This document shows, piece after piece, positions 1 to 12,223 of a stretch of DNA of 64,000 nt (position 1 is the first letter of the stretch; each line of letters opens with the position of its first letter). The notes below the pieces were generated by a model that saw only the letters and a list, made by a program, of their open reading frames with translations, was not told the DNA's origin and made no database searches. Position numbers and translations under genes: made by a program. The DNA comes from Dactylonectria macrodidyma (taxonomy: Eukaryota; Ascomycota; Sordariomycetes; Hypocreales; Nectriaceae), in NCBI GenBank assembly GCA_020744425.1, contig JAGMUV010000006.1, forward strand, positions 2,232,001 to 2,296,000. Direction: 5' to 3'.

Positions 1-2720
1 AGGCCTGAATGAATGAATGTAGGAATTAGGGGAGCCACTGGGAGAAGGAATGAATGGACAGGTAGGTGTAGGATTCAGGATCAAGAAAGTGAATGAACAG
101 ATGACTGCCGACGGAATTGAGAAAGCCTGGGTGGTTCAGGTCTCAGCTGCCGTCGGCGGAGGGGTGAAGGAGGGACGGGGAGTAAAAGTATTTAGGTACC
201 AAAAGTGCACAAGGGGAAAGCGACAGGGTACCATGGGGACAATGGAGAGGACGGACAAGCAGGGGAAATGAGAAAGAATAAAGAGTAGGCAAGAGGAAGA
301 AGTGGTTTGAGGGACAGGGAGGAAGGAAGATCGGAGGCGGCACGAGCAGGGTAGAGGCTATACGTAGTAGGATGAGTGAGGCCTAAGGAAAGAAATACTA
401 CATGAATGGCTGTGTATGATACAGTGACCGTGTCGGGCAGAAGAGGATAATCATGGCGTTTACGGAGTACGTACATAGTAGTAACAAGCCTGTCAGCAAC
501 AGACATGGACGATGGAACATGGAGATGGGATACTTAAGGCAGAGACGGACATGGATTACAGGGCTAACAAAGCCGGGATCGCTTGCAGGGCTGGATCATG
601 GATGGGACGAGGAGGAGCAGGAGGAAAGAACGGACCAACAAGCACAGAGCAATCATATTCCGACGAAACCGCCTGGCACTGAGGCTGTGAGACTGGCAGA
701 CGACGACAAGGAACAGTGGAGCGAAGGAAGGAATCCCCAGCAGCCACCTTCCCGCCGATGGTGCGACAATGCAGGCGCAAAGGAAAGTTGCGGCATCTAC
801 ATGATCCCAGGGGTGGATGGGCGACAAGGGCATGCACCCGTACGTGTGCGAGACGGCGGGCAGGTGCCCGATTGATAGGCGCTGAGTAGCCGGAAGGCGC
901 AGTGGAGGAGGGCTACCTGTAAGCCCACCAACACACTGGAGGCCCCAGGTGGGAAGGAGGTGCTGCTGCACTTGCTCCATCCTTAGACGACGAATGTAAC
1001 CTGAGATAGCAGGCATTGCCAAGCGTTGCTGGCGTTGAAGACCGATGGCGTCGCTCCTCCAGCGCACGTGTTCGGGAGCCGCTGTTGACTGGCATCTAAA
1101 TCTGGAACTTGTGTGCTTTAGACTTACGGCTAGCTGGGGAAGCTAGCCGCCCTGTAAGTTGTGATATCATTGTCCAGCCAGCCTCAGCTCTGCACGCGAT
1201 GTTTTTTTTTATTTTTTTTTATTTTTTTTTACTTGGCTGCGACATTTCGATGCCTGCGTTTGCAACTGAACAGTCATGTTTCTGTCTGCCTTTCATTGTA
1301 ATAGTGCTACCGAGTTACATTGTTCTGAACCCCGAGAGAGATGCTCTCTTACAGTTGTCTAGCAGCATCTAGCACCAATGCTAGCCCCAGTCATTTCCGC
1401 CATGCCTGGCCGACCCCCAAAGGCACCACAGGTGGGGTTCAAGCGGTTTCTGTTTGCTTTGGAGCATCGAGCACTTCAATGGAGCGTCTTTCAACACATC
1501 AGCGCTAGGTCTTCTCTGTTTATTAAGAAAAGGCCCAATGTTGGCAAAATGATTGCAGCCGCAATCTTAATTATGAGGACTTTGGTACATATCATTAGTT
1601 ATCATTAGCTTTACTGCTTAATCAGAGGTTCAATGGTTGTGGTTCATTGAAAGCCATCAACAATTGCGGACTGCGTCACGTTCCTAGCCTCAACTCCCCG
1701 AACACCATCATACCCCCGAACACCATCATTCGCACTTCAGCTCCCTTGGATATCCCGCCGATGGCCCAGAGCCCTGAAAATCCTACTGATTTTCGTATTT
1801 ACTTGCGCTTCTACAATTTTCATCACAGCCGCTAATATACAAAGTATACGTCCGTGCCATTAGCACCCATACTCTATGCCGCCCTGCCAATGTACGCTCG
1901 CTATACGCCTTACCAATCGTAAAACACATCGTCCCAAAGCTTGTACTGTTTCCAGATCTGAATAGGAGCTTGTAGACCGACAAATCCACCCCGTCTCCTA
2001 ATTAAACTATGATTGATTTACTTTACACTCAGACCTCTGTTGGTTACTGGTAATATCATGATGCACCCTAGTCAACTTGCACCCAATGAGCGTGATGGTT
2101 GCCACCACGGGGGTTTTTCAGTTGGCTAGTCCCAAGTTGACATGATACGCCAACCAAGACGTTGCGAAGAAGTCGTTTCACATGACATCAGGCCATCCGT
2201 TAACCTAAACTTTCAAGACACAGCACGACTTCATCACGCGACCCATTACTACCACTGTAGTCCTCACGCGATCACTCATAAAATGTTTCTTCATGACTGC
2301 TTGATTGCTGGTTATCTATGGAAGAACTGAACCTGTCCCGTCCGTCTGTCCCCCTCATTCCTCCCTTCCATCAAGAGCAACTGCCCAGAAACAACATTCA
2401 AAAGCTAACCGCGTACAAGGAGATTTTAAAAGGAGTAACATGTACCCCAGACCCTCAATTTCCAACGTCTATAAATGTGTCCATCTTGGGGAAAGTCAGC
2501 AACGTAACCTGACAGAGAAATGGAACCGTTTCTTACACTGAAACCCCAAGCTCAAGGTCTCGCAAACGACACGATCGTGGCGTCAAGTGACCCGTGCGTC
2601 GTGAATGAGACCAACAAAGCCAGATGTGCCTCGCTGTCGATCAAAGGAAACCAAAGAAAGCTGTGAAAACAGACAACGCTGAAGCAATGAACCTGAAAGA
2701 AAGCAACGTGATCTCGCGGA
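1..2720. other. gene-free left flank
   Basis: I see no convincing gene here. The open frames are short, overlap on both strands, and carry no recognisable domain or good splice structure. Small-scale structure includes a T-rich tract (1202-1231), a 16-bp direct repeat (1696-1711 and 1714-1729), and a perfect 9-bp inverted repeat (2071-2079 with 2133-2141). The 2.0-2.7 kb part probably includes the 3' UTR of the minus-strand gene that ends at 2721. Confidence 0.5.
1202..1231. repeat. T-rich simple repeat
   Basis: Three runs of nine T separated by single A bases form a 30-bp low-complexity tract. It lies in non-coding sequence, and no function is evident. Confidence 0.9.
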
Positions 2721-3386
2721 CTATATGATGCGATGCCGTCTCAAAATGTCCTCGTACACCTCGACTTTCTCCGTCTTGGTATCCAAGATTGTGCACATTC
2801 CATTGTATCGCTCAAGAAGCTCCTCATACTTGGACTTCCAGAAACGGCGCTGGTTGCTCCAATATTCAATCTCCTTGGTAAGCTCCGAGATGCGCCGGCT
2901 CACACCTTGGTCGACTTGCTTCGATAGCTCGTGCAGTCGTACCCGCAGGTCTGAATTCTCGTCTTTGACAAGCTGATTTTCCTTCTCAAGCTTGCAGACC
3001 TTGTGTCGTAGTTTTGCAATCTCGCGAACGGTGCGGGCTGACGAACCATTGGTGCTGTCGATAGAGCGGCGGAGGGCTTCGTTGTCAGTGGAGAGAATGA
3101 CAATCTGCTCTTGAAGCTGTGGTATAACGGTATGGTTCAGGTGATGAGATTCAGCCTGAGCCGACGAGAGGCTCGCCCTCAGCGAATCATTCTGAACACC
3201 AAAGGCCTGGTTTGCCTCCTCCAAGGCACGGTTCCGCTCCACAAGTGCCTTCCACTCCTCACGACTGACTGTGTAATAGTCGCAGTTGTGTCGGTGGCTG
3301 TGATGTCCATACGATCGGGAGCGTTTGATGGCAACAAACTGCGGTCGGCCGTCGGCGTCTGTGTCGACGTAGCAACGTCTAGACAT
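2721..3386 (-). CDS. coiled-coil protein of unknown function
   Basis: A 221-residue single-exon protein. I chose the ATG at 3386 (MSRRCYVDTD) because the 55 codons before it in the longer frame look like leader sequence, and because the chosen start opens directly into a charged, structured protein. Residues 1-45 are basic and His-rich (YGHHSHRHNCDYY). From about residue 45 to the end the chain is almost continuous coiled coil, with heptad-like segments such as RNRALEEANQAFGVQNDSL and KLEKENQLVKDENSDLRVRL, and it ends in RRHRII. No catalytic motif, signal peptide or membrane helix is visible. A structural or scaffold role would fit coiled coils in general, but nothing here identifies a partner. 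I do not recognise the family; coding status itself looks secure. Confidence 0.75.
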   Translation of the reverse strand: MSRRCYVDTDADGRPQFVAIKRSRSYGHHSHRHNCDYYTVSREEWKALVERNRALEEANQAFGVQNDSLRASLSSAQAESHHLNHTVIPQLQEQIVILSTDNEALRRSIDSTNGSSARTVREIAKLRHKVCKLEKENQLVKDENSDLRVRLHELSKQVDQGVSRRISELTKEIEYWSNQRRFWKSKYEELLERYNGMCTILDTKTEKVEVYEDILRRHRII

Positions 3387-5916
3387 GCTGAACACTTGGA
3401 GGGGTTCGATGAGGGACGGATAGAGTCGGCGGGGCTTGACGATGTAGTCGAGGAAGTACCGCGGAATGGGACAGAGAGTTGAAAGGCGGATGGCTTGACA
3501 AAACTCAAAGAGGTAAAGAGTAAGAAGATGGATACTAAGAGGAGGTATCAAGAACTAAGGGAAACTGTGGGAACAAGTGCTCAGGAAGAGGGACCCGCCG
3601 TGGTCAAGTACTGATTTGCCTGGCAGCACCCTCTTCACGTTTGTATGCTGATGACTAGAAAGAGTGTCTCGGGACGGATCAGTCAGAGAGAGAAGGATGG
3701 ACGAAGAGGCACTAGACTAATGCAGGTGATCAAAGAAGTTGAGAGGCGTTGTCGCGAATGGTGAGCGCGGCTGCGACTCCAGCGTGAGCGGCGGCCTCAT
3801 TCTTAAATGGCACTCGCCAGAAGACGCATGAACATGCTTCTAGGCACTCGTCCAGACGAGGCAGCCAAATTGCTCAAGTTGCCACCGAATGGGAAGCAAA
3901 ATGGACGAGGAACAAGCACGAGGCTGGGGCAGATGGCTGCAAAAACTGGGACTGAGTGCGAGATAGGACTATGTTCACGGTGGCTGAGGCAGTTCAGGTG
4001 TTCCGAGGGAGAGAGAAGAGTCACTCCAGATGGAATGGGGGCCAAGACAGGAGGAAAGTGTACAATGGCAAGTTTAAGGCGCGGATACGGGAGGGTGGGA
4101 TGGTGGGAGAGAAAGAGTTGGAGTGTCTGTTGTTGGTCGACCGTCAGTATTTGATGTGGTACTCACACGGCTGGGCTAAGTTGCCTTTGCAAGGGGGAGT
4201 GGCTGCGAGGCGCGCGTGGCCCTCCATGTCTCATCGAAGAGAGGTCATTCTGAGAGAGGGACGTAGAGGGAGGCAGAAGCAGACAAAGAGCAAAAGAACA
4301 AAGAGAAAGGGTGGATGGGGCATGACACTTTGAGGAGGACAAAGAGGCTCGTCTGTTGTCGCAACCATAAGGCTGATGTCGCTTGGCAGACAGACGTTTT
4401 GCATGGGAGACAATTGCGCAAAGAGAAGAAAGCGCGTCAACGAAGCCATCCGCGGCTAAAGGGCGAATCTAGTCTAGGCCGATCCCTCGCCATGTTGCCA
4501 AGTTGCTGTGCTGCCTGAATAACGAGATTGGTCGGGCGGGAATGCAGTCTTTCGGCAGAGCCCGGGGCACCAACTGCGGCATGGGCGAACTGGGAGGCCG
4601 TGCGTGATGGTGCGAGCGTGGGCTGCATGCGCGTGTGCCTGGTGGCCGCCTGGGCCCTGGGAGACGGACCATGTGTATGGTGGAGGATGCAAATAGTTAA
4701 AGCCGGTTCCTGGGCGTCAGCGGGTTGAAGGTGAGGGGTGGGTGATTGTGGTGGTGGTGTAGTTGTGCTGATGGTTGTGTGGCATGTATAAGTTAAGCTG
4801 AGGTGGTTGTGAATGGTCGTGGTGGTGATGGTGGAGTTGATGGAGAGTTGGTGTGGTCCAAGTCAAGAGACCTCCCTGCAGCTGGGCCCACCGTGCGCGG
4901 GGGACTGTCATGCGGACGGCTTACGGGCTGTGAAACCAGTGGCTGGCATGTGAGCAAGGTACAGCACAGTGCGAACTTGAACAACCAGGCTGTTGGATCA
5001 CCCGCCGCAAGATCCCACGCCCTAATTCTTAGCGGCCTCCCGCCTGTTGGTCGCCAAAACTCCAAAAGCGGCCCCTTACAGACCTCTTCACCACAGGATC
5101 ACCACGGGACCCTTACATAGAGCCTGCAGCATAGCCCGCCGGCCTAGATCTATGACCTAACCAGCCCAGGTCAAGGCAGCCAAGTTTAGCTGCAAGTCAT
5201 TTCTCAAGGCGCTCTATGGTGCATTGGTGCAGCTGCCGCGTGGACTTGTAGGACTGGAAACCGAGGGGGGGAAGGACTTTGGTCAGTGTCTTCCATGGCA
5301 GTCCCGGGAGTCGGGTTTGTCTGCATCCATCAGTTGTGGTATTCTTGGGATTTTTGGGATTCATGTTCTAGCTAGACATCTATCACTCTGTGCTTCATGC
5401 TGCAGCGCCCTCTCTCACCCGTCCCTTATCTGTTTCAGTACGCACCCTTTCTCATCCCACCTTACCTGGTCCGGCACTTTTGCCACTGGACCAACTTCAG
5501 AATACCTTCACTTACTTGCTTGTAACCAGACCTCAAAGCCTTGCAACACCCATTTCAACTTCAGCCGCGTTGCCCCTCCCCTTCACTCGCTGTACTCCCC
5601 CCTACAGCTTAGCCCCCGACGGTAGGCTGCAGCTACGGTGTCGGGATGGCGCCAGATAAACGGCTGAGTCTCCGGTTGCGCCGCACCAGCCTCATCACTG
5701 GAAAGTTATAGATGAAAAGGTGGCGATCGACTTTCCTCTTTTCCATCGCTAGGACACCATCATCATCATCATCATGGCATAACTCTTCGGTCTTGACAAC
5801 CACCTCAAGCGAAGTCAAACGGCCCCCAACCGGTTCTAGGACTTGACAGTAACTTCTAGGTGCTTCTTGCTCATGGCTGCCTCCCTGAGGCATCACGAGT
5901 CCCCCAAGACCTGGAC
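3387..5916. other. intergenic, no gene seen
   Basis: This stretch separates the start of the coiled-coil gene from the end of the Cys/His array gene. Frames of up to about 130 codons exist on both strands but overlap one another and show no domains. A GT-rich patch (about 4735-4850) and a CT-rich stretch (about 5380-5620) are the main compositional features. The right-hand 250 bp is probably 3' UTR of the gene ending at 5917. Confidence 0.45.
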
Positions 5917-7615
5917 TTACATGGCGAGTCCCCACGCTTCCCATGGATTCCGACCCTCCCTGTTCTCGCCCCAACCGTTACGTCTCTCATAGTCTCCGCG
6001 TCTCTCACAGTTTCCGCGTCTTTCGTAGTCTCCTCGTCTTTCAAAGTCTCCACGTCTGTCACAGTCTCGCTCCCTCAACAATTGAGGCCCTCCCCATCCC
6101 GTGCTCCTGCGCCTCCGGCCCCAACACCCTGCGCCATCCCCGGCTGCGTCTGGTTCGAGTCTGTAGCCGTCCACCCGGCATCTGACGTGCTCAAAACACC
6201 ATCCAGCATCCTCGAAACTCCGGTTGCGGCATCCGGCCAGGCTACAAGCATGGTTGTCGCAGAACAGTCCATCGGTGCTGTTCTCTCCGCTGCGTCGACA
6301 ACTAGGGATCGCTAGCCTCCTCGTTCGGTGGCAACCCGAGACAATGCAACGGTGGTTACCACAGTACTCGAACGAGGGTGCTCTGGGATCGCGGCATTCC
6401 CTGATTTCGCAGATGTGGTATTCGCAGTATCGGGTGCCTCGTTCGACGGCCCGACCGCATCCCATTCTGTCGCCAAAGCCGGGACAATGCCCGCAAAAAT
6501 CTCCTGGCTTGTTAACGAGGCTCTTAGACTTGTAAATCTGTAACTCAACTTACCGTCCTCGCACGTAGCAAAAATTGGTCCTCCAAGTGCCTGCTTCAGT
6601 CTCCCACGCTCGCGCTCACGCTCGCCTTCAGGTCGCTTCTTGTGCCTCTCGCAGTATCGATTTTCGTCCACCTCTCCCTCACACCCATCAGCTACGCACC
6701 TATGATAGGGGCAATAGTCCTTTCCATGTTTCTTCATGCGACAACCTTTGGTCTTGCATCCGTGGTCCTTGCAGTACAGCCCCGTCACCGACTCCCTGCC
6801 CTTTATGCATCCCGGCTCGCCGCACGTGTGATCTGGACAATGGGCCGCAGCATCCCTTTCGTTGCTGCAGTCGGAGAATTCGCAGTAGTGGGCGCCACAG
6901 AAGGGCGACGGCAGGCCGTTTTCTCGGACGTGGCAGAATCGGCTGCAGTAGGCCTTTAGACATCGCCGGTGTCGCTCGCAGAAGCGCTCCGGGTCACCAA
7001 AATCGCCGCCTGGTACGAAAGATACGCAGTGCAATTCCTCACAAGTGTGTGATTTGCAGAATGGCCCTGCTTCTTTGACGTTGCGACAGCTGCCGTGATC
7101 GCAGCGGTGGTCGTGACAGAACTGAAGGTCCTGGCCATCCTGTCGTACTCGCGCGTTCTCGCAGCCAGGAAAGGTACAAAGATCTAGTTCATCGGAATCA
7201 GTTCAAATAACCACCTGGTTTATATGGGTTCAACGTACGGAGTTCTGTACAGAAATTGTAGGCTGTAGAGCCCCCACTGCTCACATTCATGTTGCATCTC
7301 ATGCCACTCTCGACGGCAGTGCATCTCATATCTGTATAGCATTAGCAAACCCCCCTGTTAGTTCTTCATCACCCCAATCTCACGCTCGCGGCAAAATGAC
7401 TCTCGAGGAAACTTTGCTATCGGGCAAGTCCTGCCACCGTCCACTTTGAAACATGCATGGTACCGACAGAACTGCGAGGCAACATTCTGGCCATCGATCA
7501 TGAGTCTCGCTGGCGTGTTACGGCAAACTGTCCCAGGAGCTGCACAAACCGGTTCCAGACTCGGGCGAGGATGGCAGCGCTGATAGCCGCACGGGTTTGG
7601 CCGCATAGGTAGCAT
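5917..7615 (-). CDS. tandem Cys/His zinc-module protein
   Basis: I reconstruct four exons, 7615-7384, 7331-7239, 7183-6554 and 6503-5917, with introns of 52, 55 and 50 nt. Together they give 1542 nt, or 513 residues, in one frame. About 15 modules follow the pattern C-x(3-4)-C-x(7-15)-[FYW]-C-x2-H-x(1-2)-C, for example FCRYHAC, FCREHMRC, FCHDHRC, FCKSHTC, FCGAHYC, YCKDHGC, YCPYHRC, YCEYHIC, YCGNHRC and FCDNHAC. Splicing restores several of these: the module at intron 1 is complete only after joining. A charged linker (RPEGERERERGRLKQ) interrupts the array at about residues 300-315. The tail carries an RRGDYE-type repeat. I infer a multi-zinc protein; the layout recalls the C/C/C/H repeats of plant WRKY19-like proteins, but homology is untested. 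No signal peptide or catalytic motif is seen. An earlier in-frame ATG at 7696 is possible. Function unknown. Confidence 0.8.
5981..6070 (-). repeat. five-copy 18-bp minisatellite in coding exon
   Basis: Five imperfect 18-bp units, tandem and without gaps, lie in the last exon of the Cys/His array gene. Since 18 is a multiple of three, copy changes keep the frame. On the minus strand each unit encodes a six-residue motif of the type RRGDYE, RRGDFE or RRGNCE, giving an arginine/acidic tail. Confidence 0.9.
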
Positions 7616-8282
7616 GATGTTGGATGGAACCAGTTGGTAAGTGGCGATACTCTTAAGAGACTTTGAGGTGTGTTGACTGTGAATAGCGCTGGCCAAGGAG
7701 ACTTATAGGTTGGGCATCAAGACCTCCAAGACCACTCAGGAACATTGGTTGACCGCCAATGATACGTCACACAAGCTCGTGCGAATGAGACGTGACACTG
7801 CATCTCGTTGCTCACGGTATGCCCGGGTGTATGAGGCACCATTCCTCATGTTCTCATGTGAGCGCGCCCACGGGAGCCAACATATACGAAGTTGTAACGA
7901 GTCATTACTAGTCCCATAGGCAACTTAGGCTAGAGATTGAGATTATCATTAATCCCATGTTTTGATTGTCTAAGTAGATTCCTGCGCCTGGGTGTTTTTC
8001 ACCTACCATACTCCTGAATCGTGGTATCATTCCTTGCAAACACTTTTCCGCCATCGAGGCCTCAAGTTCATATAGTCCCACCAGCAGCTGAGACCACTGA
8101 ATCTCGCGTAAAAGTCTATATACGGCTACCAGGAGCCATTAGCTGGCATAGAAGGCACTAATCCATAGTGCGGTCCAGCTATCAGTTCAAATCGAAGAGA
8201 AAAGTCTATAAGGACTCAAGGGAAGCAGAGGCACACTCGTTGGAGTAAATCGCTGTTCTGTGACGACGAAGTGTATTGTGTG
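7616..8282. other. intergenic between two minus-strand genes
   Basis: No gene seen. It should hold the promoter and 5' UTR of the Cys/His array gene (adjoining 7615) and the 3' UTR of the telomere-factor gene (ending at 8283). An in-frame 27-codon extension of the array gene reaches 7696 and could be an alternative N terminus. Confidence 0.5.
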
Positions 8283-11255
8283 TCACAGAGACTCAGCCAC
8301 GGCGGCCTGGAGACCTTGCAATAAGGCGGCCTCGGCGGCGTTATCGTGTACATCAATCAACGACTCTAGTCCAGGGGTGTGTGAAACCATCTGGGCAGGC
8401 TGGACCTGCATGGGGGCCGAAACTGGGTGATAAACGGACTGTGTACTTTGTGGGAGAGAGTATTGTGTGTGTTGTGGCGCGGGCTGGGTTGCCAAGTTTG
8501 GCGTAGAATGTGGAGTGGGCGTGTGATGAGGTGATGAGTGATGAGCTTGTCCCACCGGCGTGGACGCCTGGGATCGGGCTGGCGTCGCAGCTTGTGGCTG
8601 TACAGGTGTTGGCATAGTTAGTTGGATATGTGATTGTTGATGCTGCGATTGAGGCCGGGGCGTTTGGGGAGGCAACTGTGACTGCGGACGAGGAGGGGGT
8701 TGTGCCACTGATTGAAGTGCTTGCTGCGTCGTGGCTTGTATCCCCATCCGGGCCTGCGGCAGCGAAGAAGCAGGGTATCCCGATGTAACGGCAGATGCGA
8801 CATGGTGCTGCGTCGAAGCGGCCTGAGCAGCACTTGCAGCCTGGGCTGGTGTGACAACGCCGGCACCGACAGCAGTCGCAGCGCTCCCCGTAGCTCTACC
8901 TTGAGGAGGGTTCTGCAATCCGCCTGCCAGCGTCATAATGCCTTGGATTCTTGCTTGCTCCTCCTCCGAATTCATCCTCGCCCGTTCTTCTGCCTCCTTT
9001 CGAGCGGCCTGGGTAGGGGCTCTGGTCTTGAGCTCGCCAGTGACGGCTTGTAGATAATAGGGCATCTCGGAGTTGGTCTTGAGAAAAAAAAGCTTGAGGT
9101 TTCGAGCCTTGTCTTTTAGTTGAACCTGGGTTCGGTCCTTGAGGATATCGGACATGGAGCCGGTTGGACCAAAGAGGCTAAGGATTTGGCTCCAATGGGG
9201 GCCCTTGACCATATCGAGGCCAGCCATAAGCGCCTTTTCCTCCTCTTGTGTCCAAGGTCGACGGGTAGAATGGAGGCCTTCTCTCCGAGTGTGAGCTGAT
9301 GACTTTGACAGGGCTGCTTGGCGGGCCTTGTCATATAGTATAGCGCTGGGGAAGGTCTGATTGGGAGGTAAATTTTCGCCGGGACCTGGAGGTGGAGGTT
9401 GAAGCTCCGGCACTTGTTGGGTGTACGAGTAGTATGGATGTTGGGACTGGACCTGCTGTAGCTGGCTCAAGTAAGACTGGGCTGCCATGGTCTCGGCTGG
9501 AGGCTGTTAGCAATGCGTTTCCGCAGCATCTCGGGGCGATACTCACTGGTACTAGAGGGAACTGTCGGCTGATAGGGCACAGGCGATAACCCATGCAGGG
9601 TCGTCTTGACGTAGTTTGAAGTGCTCTCTGCGACGAGAGCCTCCAACTCCTTGTAATCGGTCATTAAGTCCACCTTTCCATTTGTTTGTGGGGCTGCAAC
9701 TTCGACTTTTGGAGGGCTTTTGGGAACCTCAGGGGGAGTCGGTTCGACGTTTTTGATGACAGGAGTAGGCGCTGGCTCCTCCTCGGTCAAGCCAGCCAGA
9801 GCGTTCTGAACAAGGCCGGACGTCGTTTTTTCAAAGAATGAAGAGAGGTCATCCAAATCGAGATCGCCATCACTGGGGCCGTCGGGGAGAATATCGAGGG
9901 CCGCTTCGAGGCCAGTTGGCATAGAAAGACCCAGCCTGGTAACAAGATCCGATACTGAGTTGACACGGCTCCTGGCGTGCGTGCTGAAGCTGCGCAGCAA
10001 GTCGTCGGCCGGGTACTTGCCCCTCAATGTAGCTACTATGAAGTCAGGGGCCGAGGATGTATCGAGAGATGATTGAGCTTTACCAGTCTCTACCTGCGTG
10101 TCCACTAGAAGAGCGTCTCTTTGCGATTGAGCGGAGGAGATAAACTGGCGATCCTCCGGTGTTAGTTCGAAGCCGCCATGGAGGCCACAAATCTCCTCTT
10201 CCAACCCATTAACAAAGACCTCATTCAGCATATGGTCAGCTTGTTGATCCGGAGGTCGAGCGAGGAGCGATTCAATGGCCAATTGAGTCTTGAGCGAAAG
10301 GTACAACTCAACAACTTCCGCACCCAGATGCGATATTTGGTCTGGGAATATAGCGTGAAAGTGTTGATGGGCCTCTTTGTACGATTGTAAACTACCCCCC
10401 AGCAACCACAGGCCAAACTGAGCCAGGTTAGATAACCCCAATATCGTACGTGATTCGTCGTCTTGTAGGTCTACCTCGATGGAGGATAGGATGGAGCCGG
10501 TAGAGTAGATTCGCTTGATCTGCTCGAAAGACGTCTGGAGTTGCCGAAACGATTGAGCATGTTGGGAATCGAGGTCCCGGATTAGTTTTATTGAGTCGTC
10601 AAACGGCTGAGAGAAGACTAGGATAATCGACATGGCCTGTTCCAAAAAGTAAGCGCTCGGTTGTGGTGGTTGCGCAGTCATTCCAACCTACCAAATTACC
10701 CAGCGCATTCCGACTGGCATTGCGCAAATACTTTTGAGGGTCGTCTAGAAACGATACGGCGACAGGGGAGAGGGGGTCGTCTGGTACGGGGACGCTGTCG
10801 ATATCCATCGAATCAGAGGTGGTGTGAGGCATGTCGGCGTCCTGGTTGAACTGATCCACCAGATCACCGACGTTTGAGAGCGCATTCTGGACAAGCAGAG
10901 CTAGCCCATCTTCCAGCGACTCCTCAGCACCATGGTCATTCTCAAACTCGTTATCGTGTAGGGTCTCGGGCTCGGTCTTGACCCTCTTTGAGGGGTCATC
11001 GCCGTTGGTCAAGGCCTCGAAAGGTCGTTTCGTCGCGGCCTGCAGGGCTAACTCCAAGTCAAGACCGTCAAGAATGTTGGGTTCTTGCTTAATGCCTACA
11101 GCTAGAAACATCAGCAGGGTCGCGCAAGGGCAATCTCGAGCGAGGTCGTCGCAAGCTGTCTGGGCATTACGGGTGGCGGGGAATCGGACAGGCGATGGCT
11201 ACGTACCCGTTGGCGACATGGCCGCGCCCAGGTCAGGCTGCGCAGGCTCAGCCAT
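8283..11255 (-). CDS. tbf1: telomere repeat-binding factor, Tbf1/TRF-like
   Basis: Four exons (11255-11207, 11095-10692, 10636-9547, 9496-8283) total 2757 nt, or 918 residues. Residues 1-150 are acidic with a basic KRVKTEP stretch. From about residue 150 a long helical region (AMSIILVFSQPFDDS onward) matches the TRF-homology dimerisation domain. A Pro-rich linker follows. The Myb/telobox lies at about 594-654: it opens RRPWTQEEEKALMAGL and ends QVQLKDKARNLK, close to the telobox consensus VDLKDKxRN. The C terminus is Gln/Pro/Ala-rich. This architecture is that of fungal Tbf1 and Taz1 and animal TRF1/2, which bind TTAGGG repeats as dimers through one Myb each. I therefore infer nuclear telomere or subtelomere binding, and possibly promoter regulation as in yeast Tbf1. 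Tbf1 and Taz1 roles cannot be separated from sequence alone. Start choice: first ATG, short exon 1, GTACGT donor. Confidence 0.88.
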
Positions 11256-12223
11256 GATGACGGCTTCGTTGGGACATAAGCCAGACGCAGCGAAGCGATT
11301 GTAGAACGGGGACAGCAATTCGGCGCGGCGGCAGCGGCAGCGGTAGCGGGCGTCGTCGTTGCGAGGCGGGATGATGAGGTCTGGGAGAAAATTTGCTGAC
11401 TCAGGCCGACCGACTGCCCTTATTTCTTGCCCCAAAACTCAGATGGCTGAGATACACAATCGGCACGGGAAAATCGGTTAAAATTTATTGGTGGCGGAAC
11501 ATTGCAAATTTGAAGTTGCTGAAAGCTTTGATGACTTTGAATAGATGTTTAGATACCAATTCCTAGTTTTAATTGTCTTTTCCTGCTTGTATGAGGTTGT
11601 CGTTGTTATCTTGAACCAAAACTATTCTTGCAATCTTGCACGTGGTTTGAGTTGATGCGCGGTGGTCGGCGGATATCAATGCCGACCATAGCCCAGAACG
11701 GCAATCGCTGCCAGCAAACAGACACTTGGGTGGGCCGCTAATGGCTGTGGACAATCAATTGAGCTGTCGAATGTGTATTTCGATGTCCAACAATTGCATT
11801 AACAGACCGAGTTCGATGATGACGTAGTAAAAGACTACACACATTGTTCATTCAAGCCATTGGGCCTAACACATGTTGCGTCGAGCGCTTGCAGCGGGGT
11901 CTGTTGCTTGCCATTGCGGTGAATTGTGAGCGCATGTGGAACAGTGTACTCAGAGAGTGAATCACAAACGTTCGGTTCATGAAATTATTGAAACTAGAAA
12001 TCAGGATACATAAAATCACAGCTAGCAGCTCATCGAATCTTGGATTCGTCAAGGCGCATTGCCGGCTGGAGATTCACTGCCGTGCCCTAAAACCTGATCT
12101 GTTTAGCACAACAGAGTAAGCCCACTACCCACAGAACATCACATCGACTGCGCAACTCATCAACAATGTAATGGCTTTTTAAACGATTCTGCCGATCAAA
12201 TTAGCTCCATACCGCATACCTGG
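11256..12223. other. intergenic, no gene seen
   Basis: The first 200 bp should be the promoter and leader of the telomere-factor gene. The rest is relatively AT-rich, with short frames only, and nothing recognisable. Confidence 0.45.

Noticed and set aside
2071..2141. perfect 9-bp inverted repeat around a 53-bp spacer
   Set aside because: Too short to call a terminal inverted repeat, and no target duplication is visible around it.
5981..6070. CRISPR-like direct repeats
   Set aside because: Units are contiguous without spacers, inside a eukaryotic coding exon; a minisatellite.
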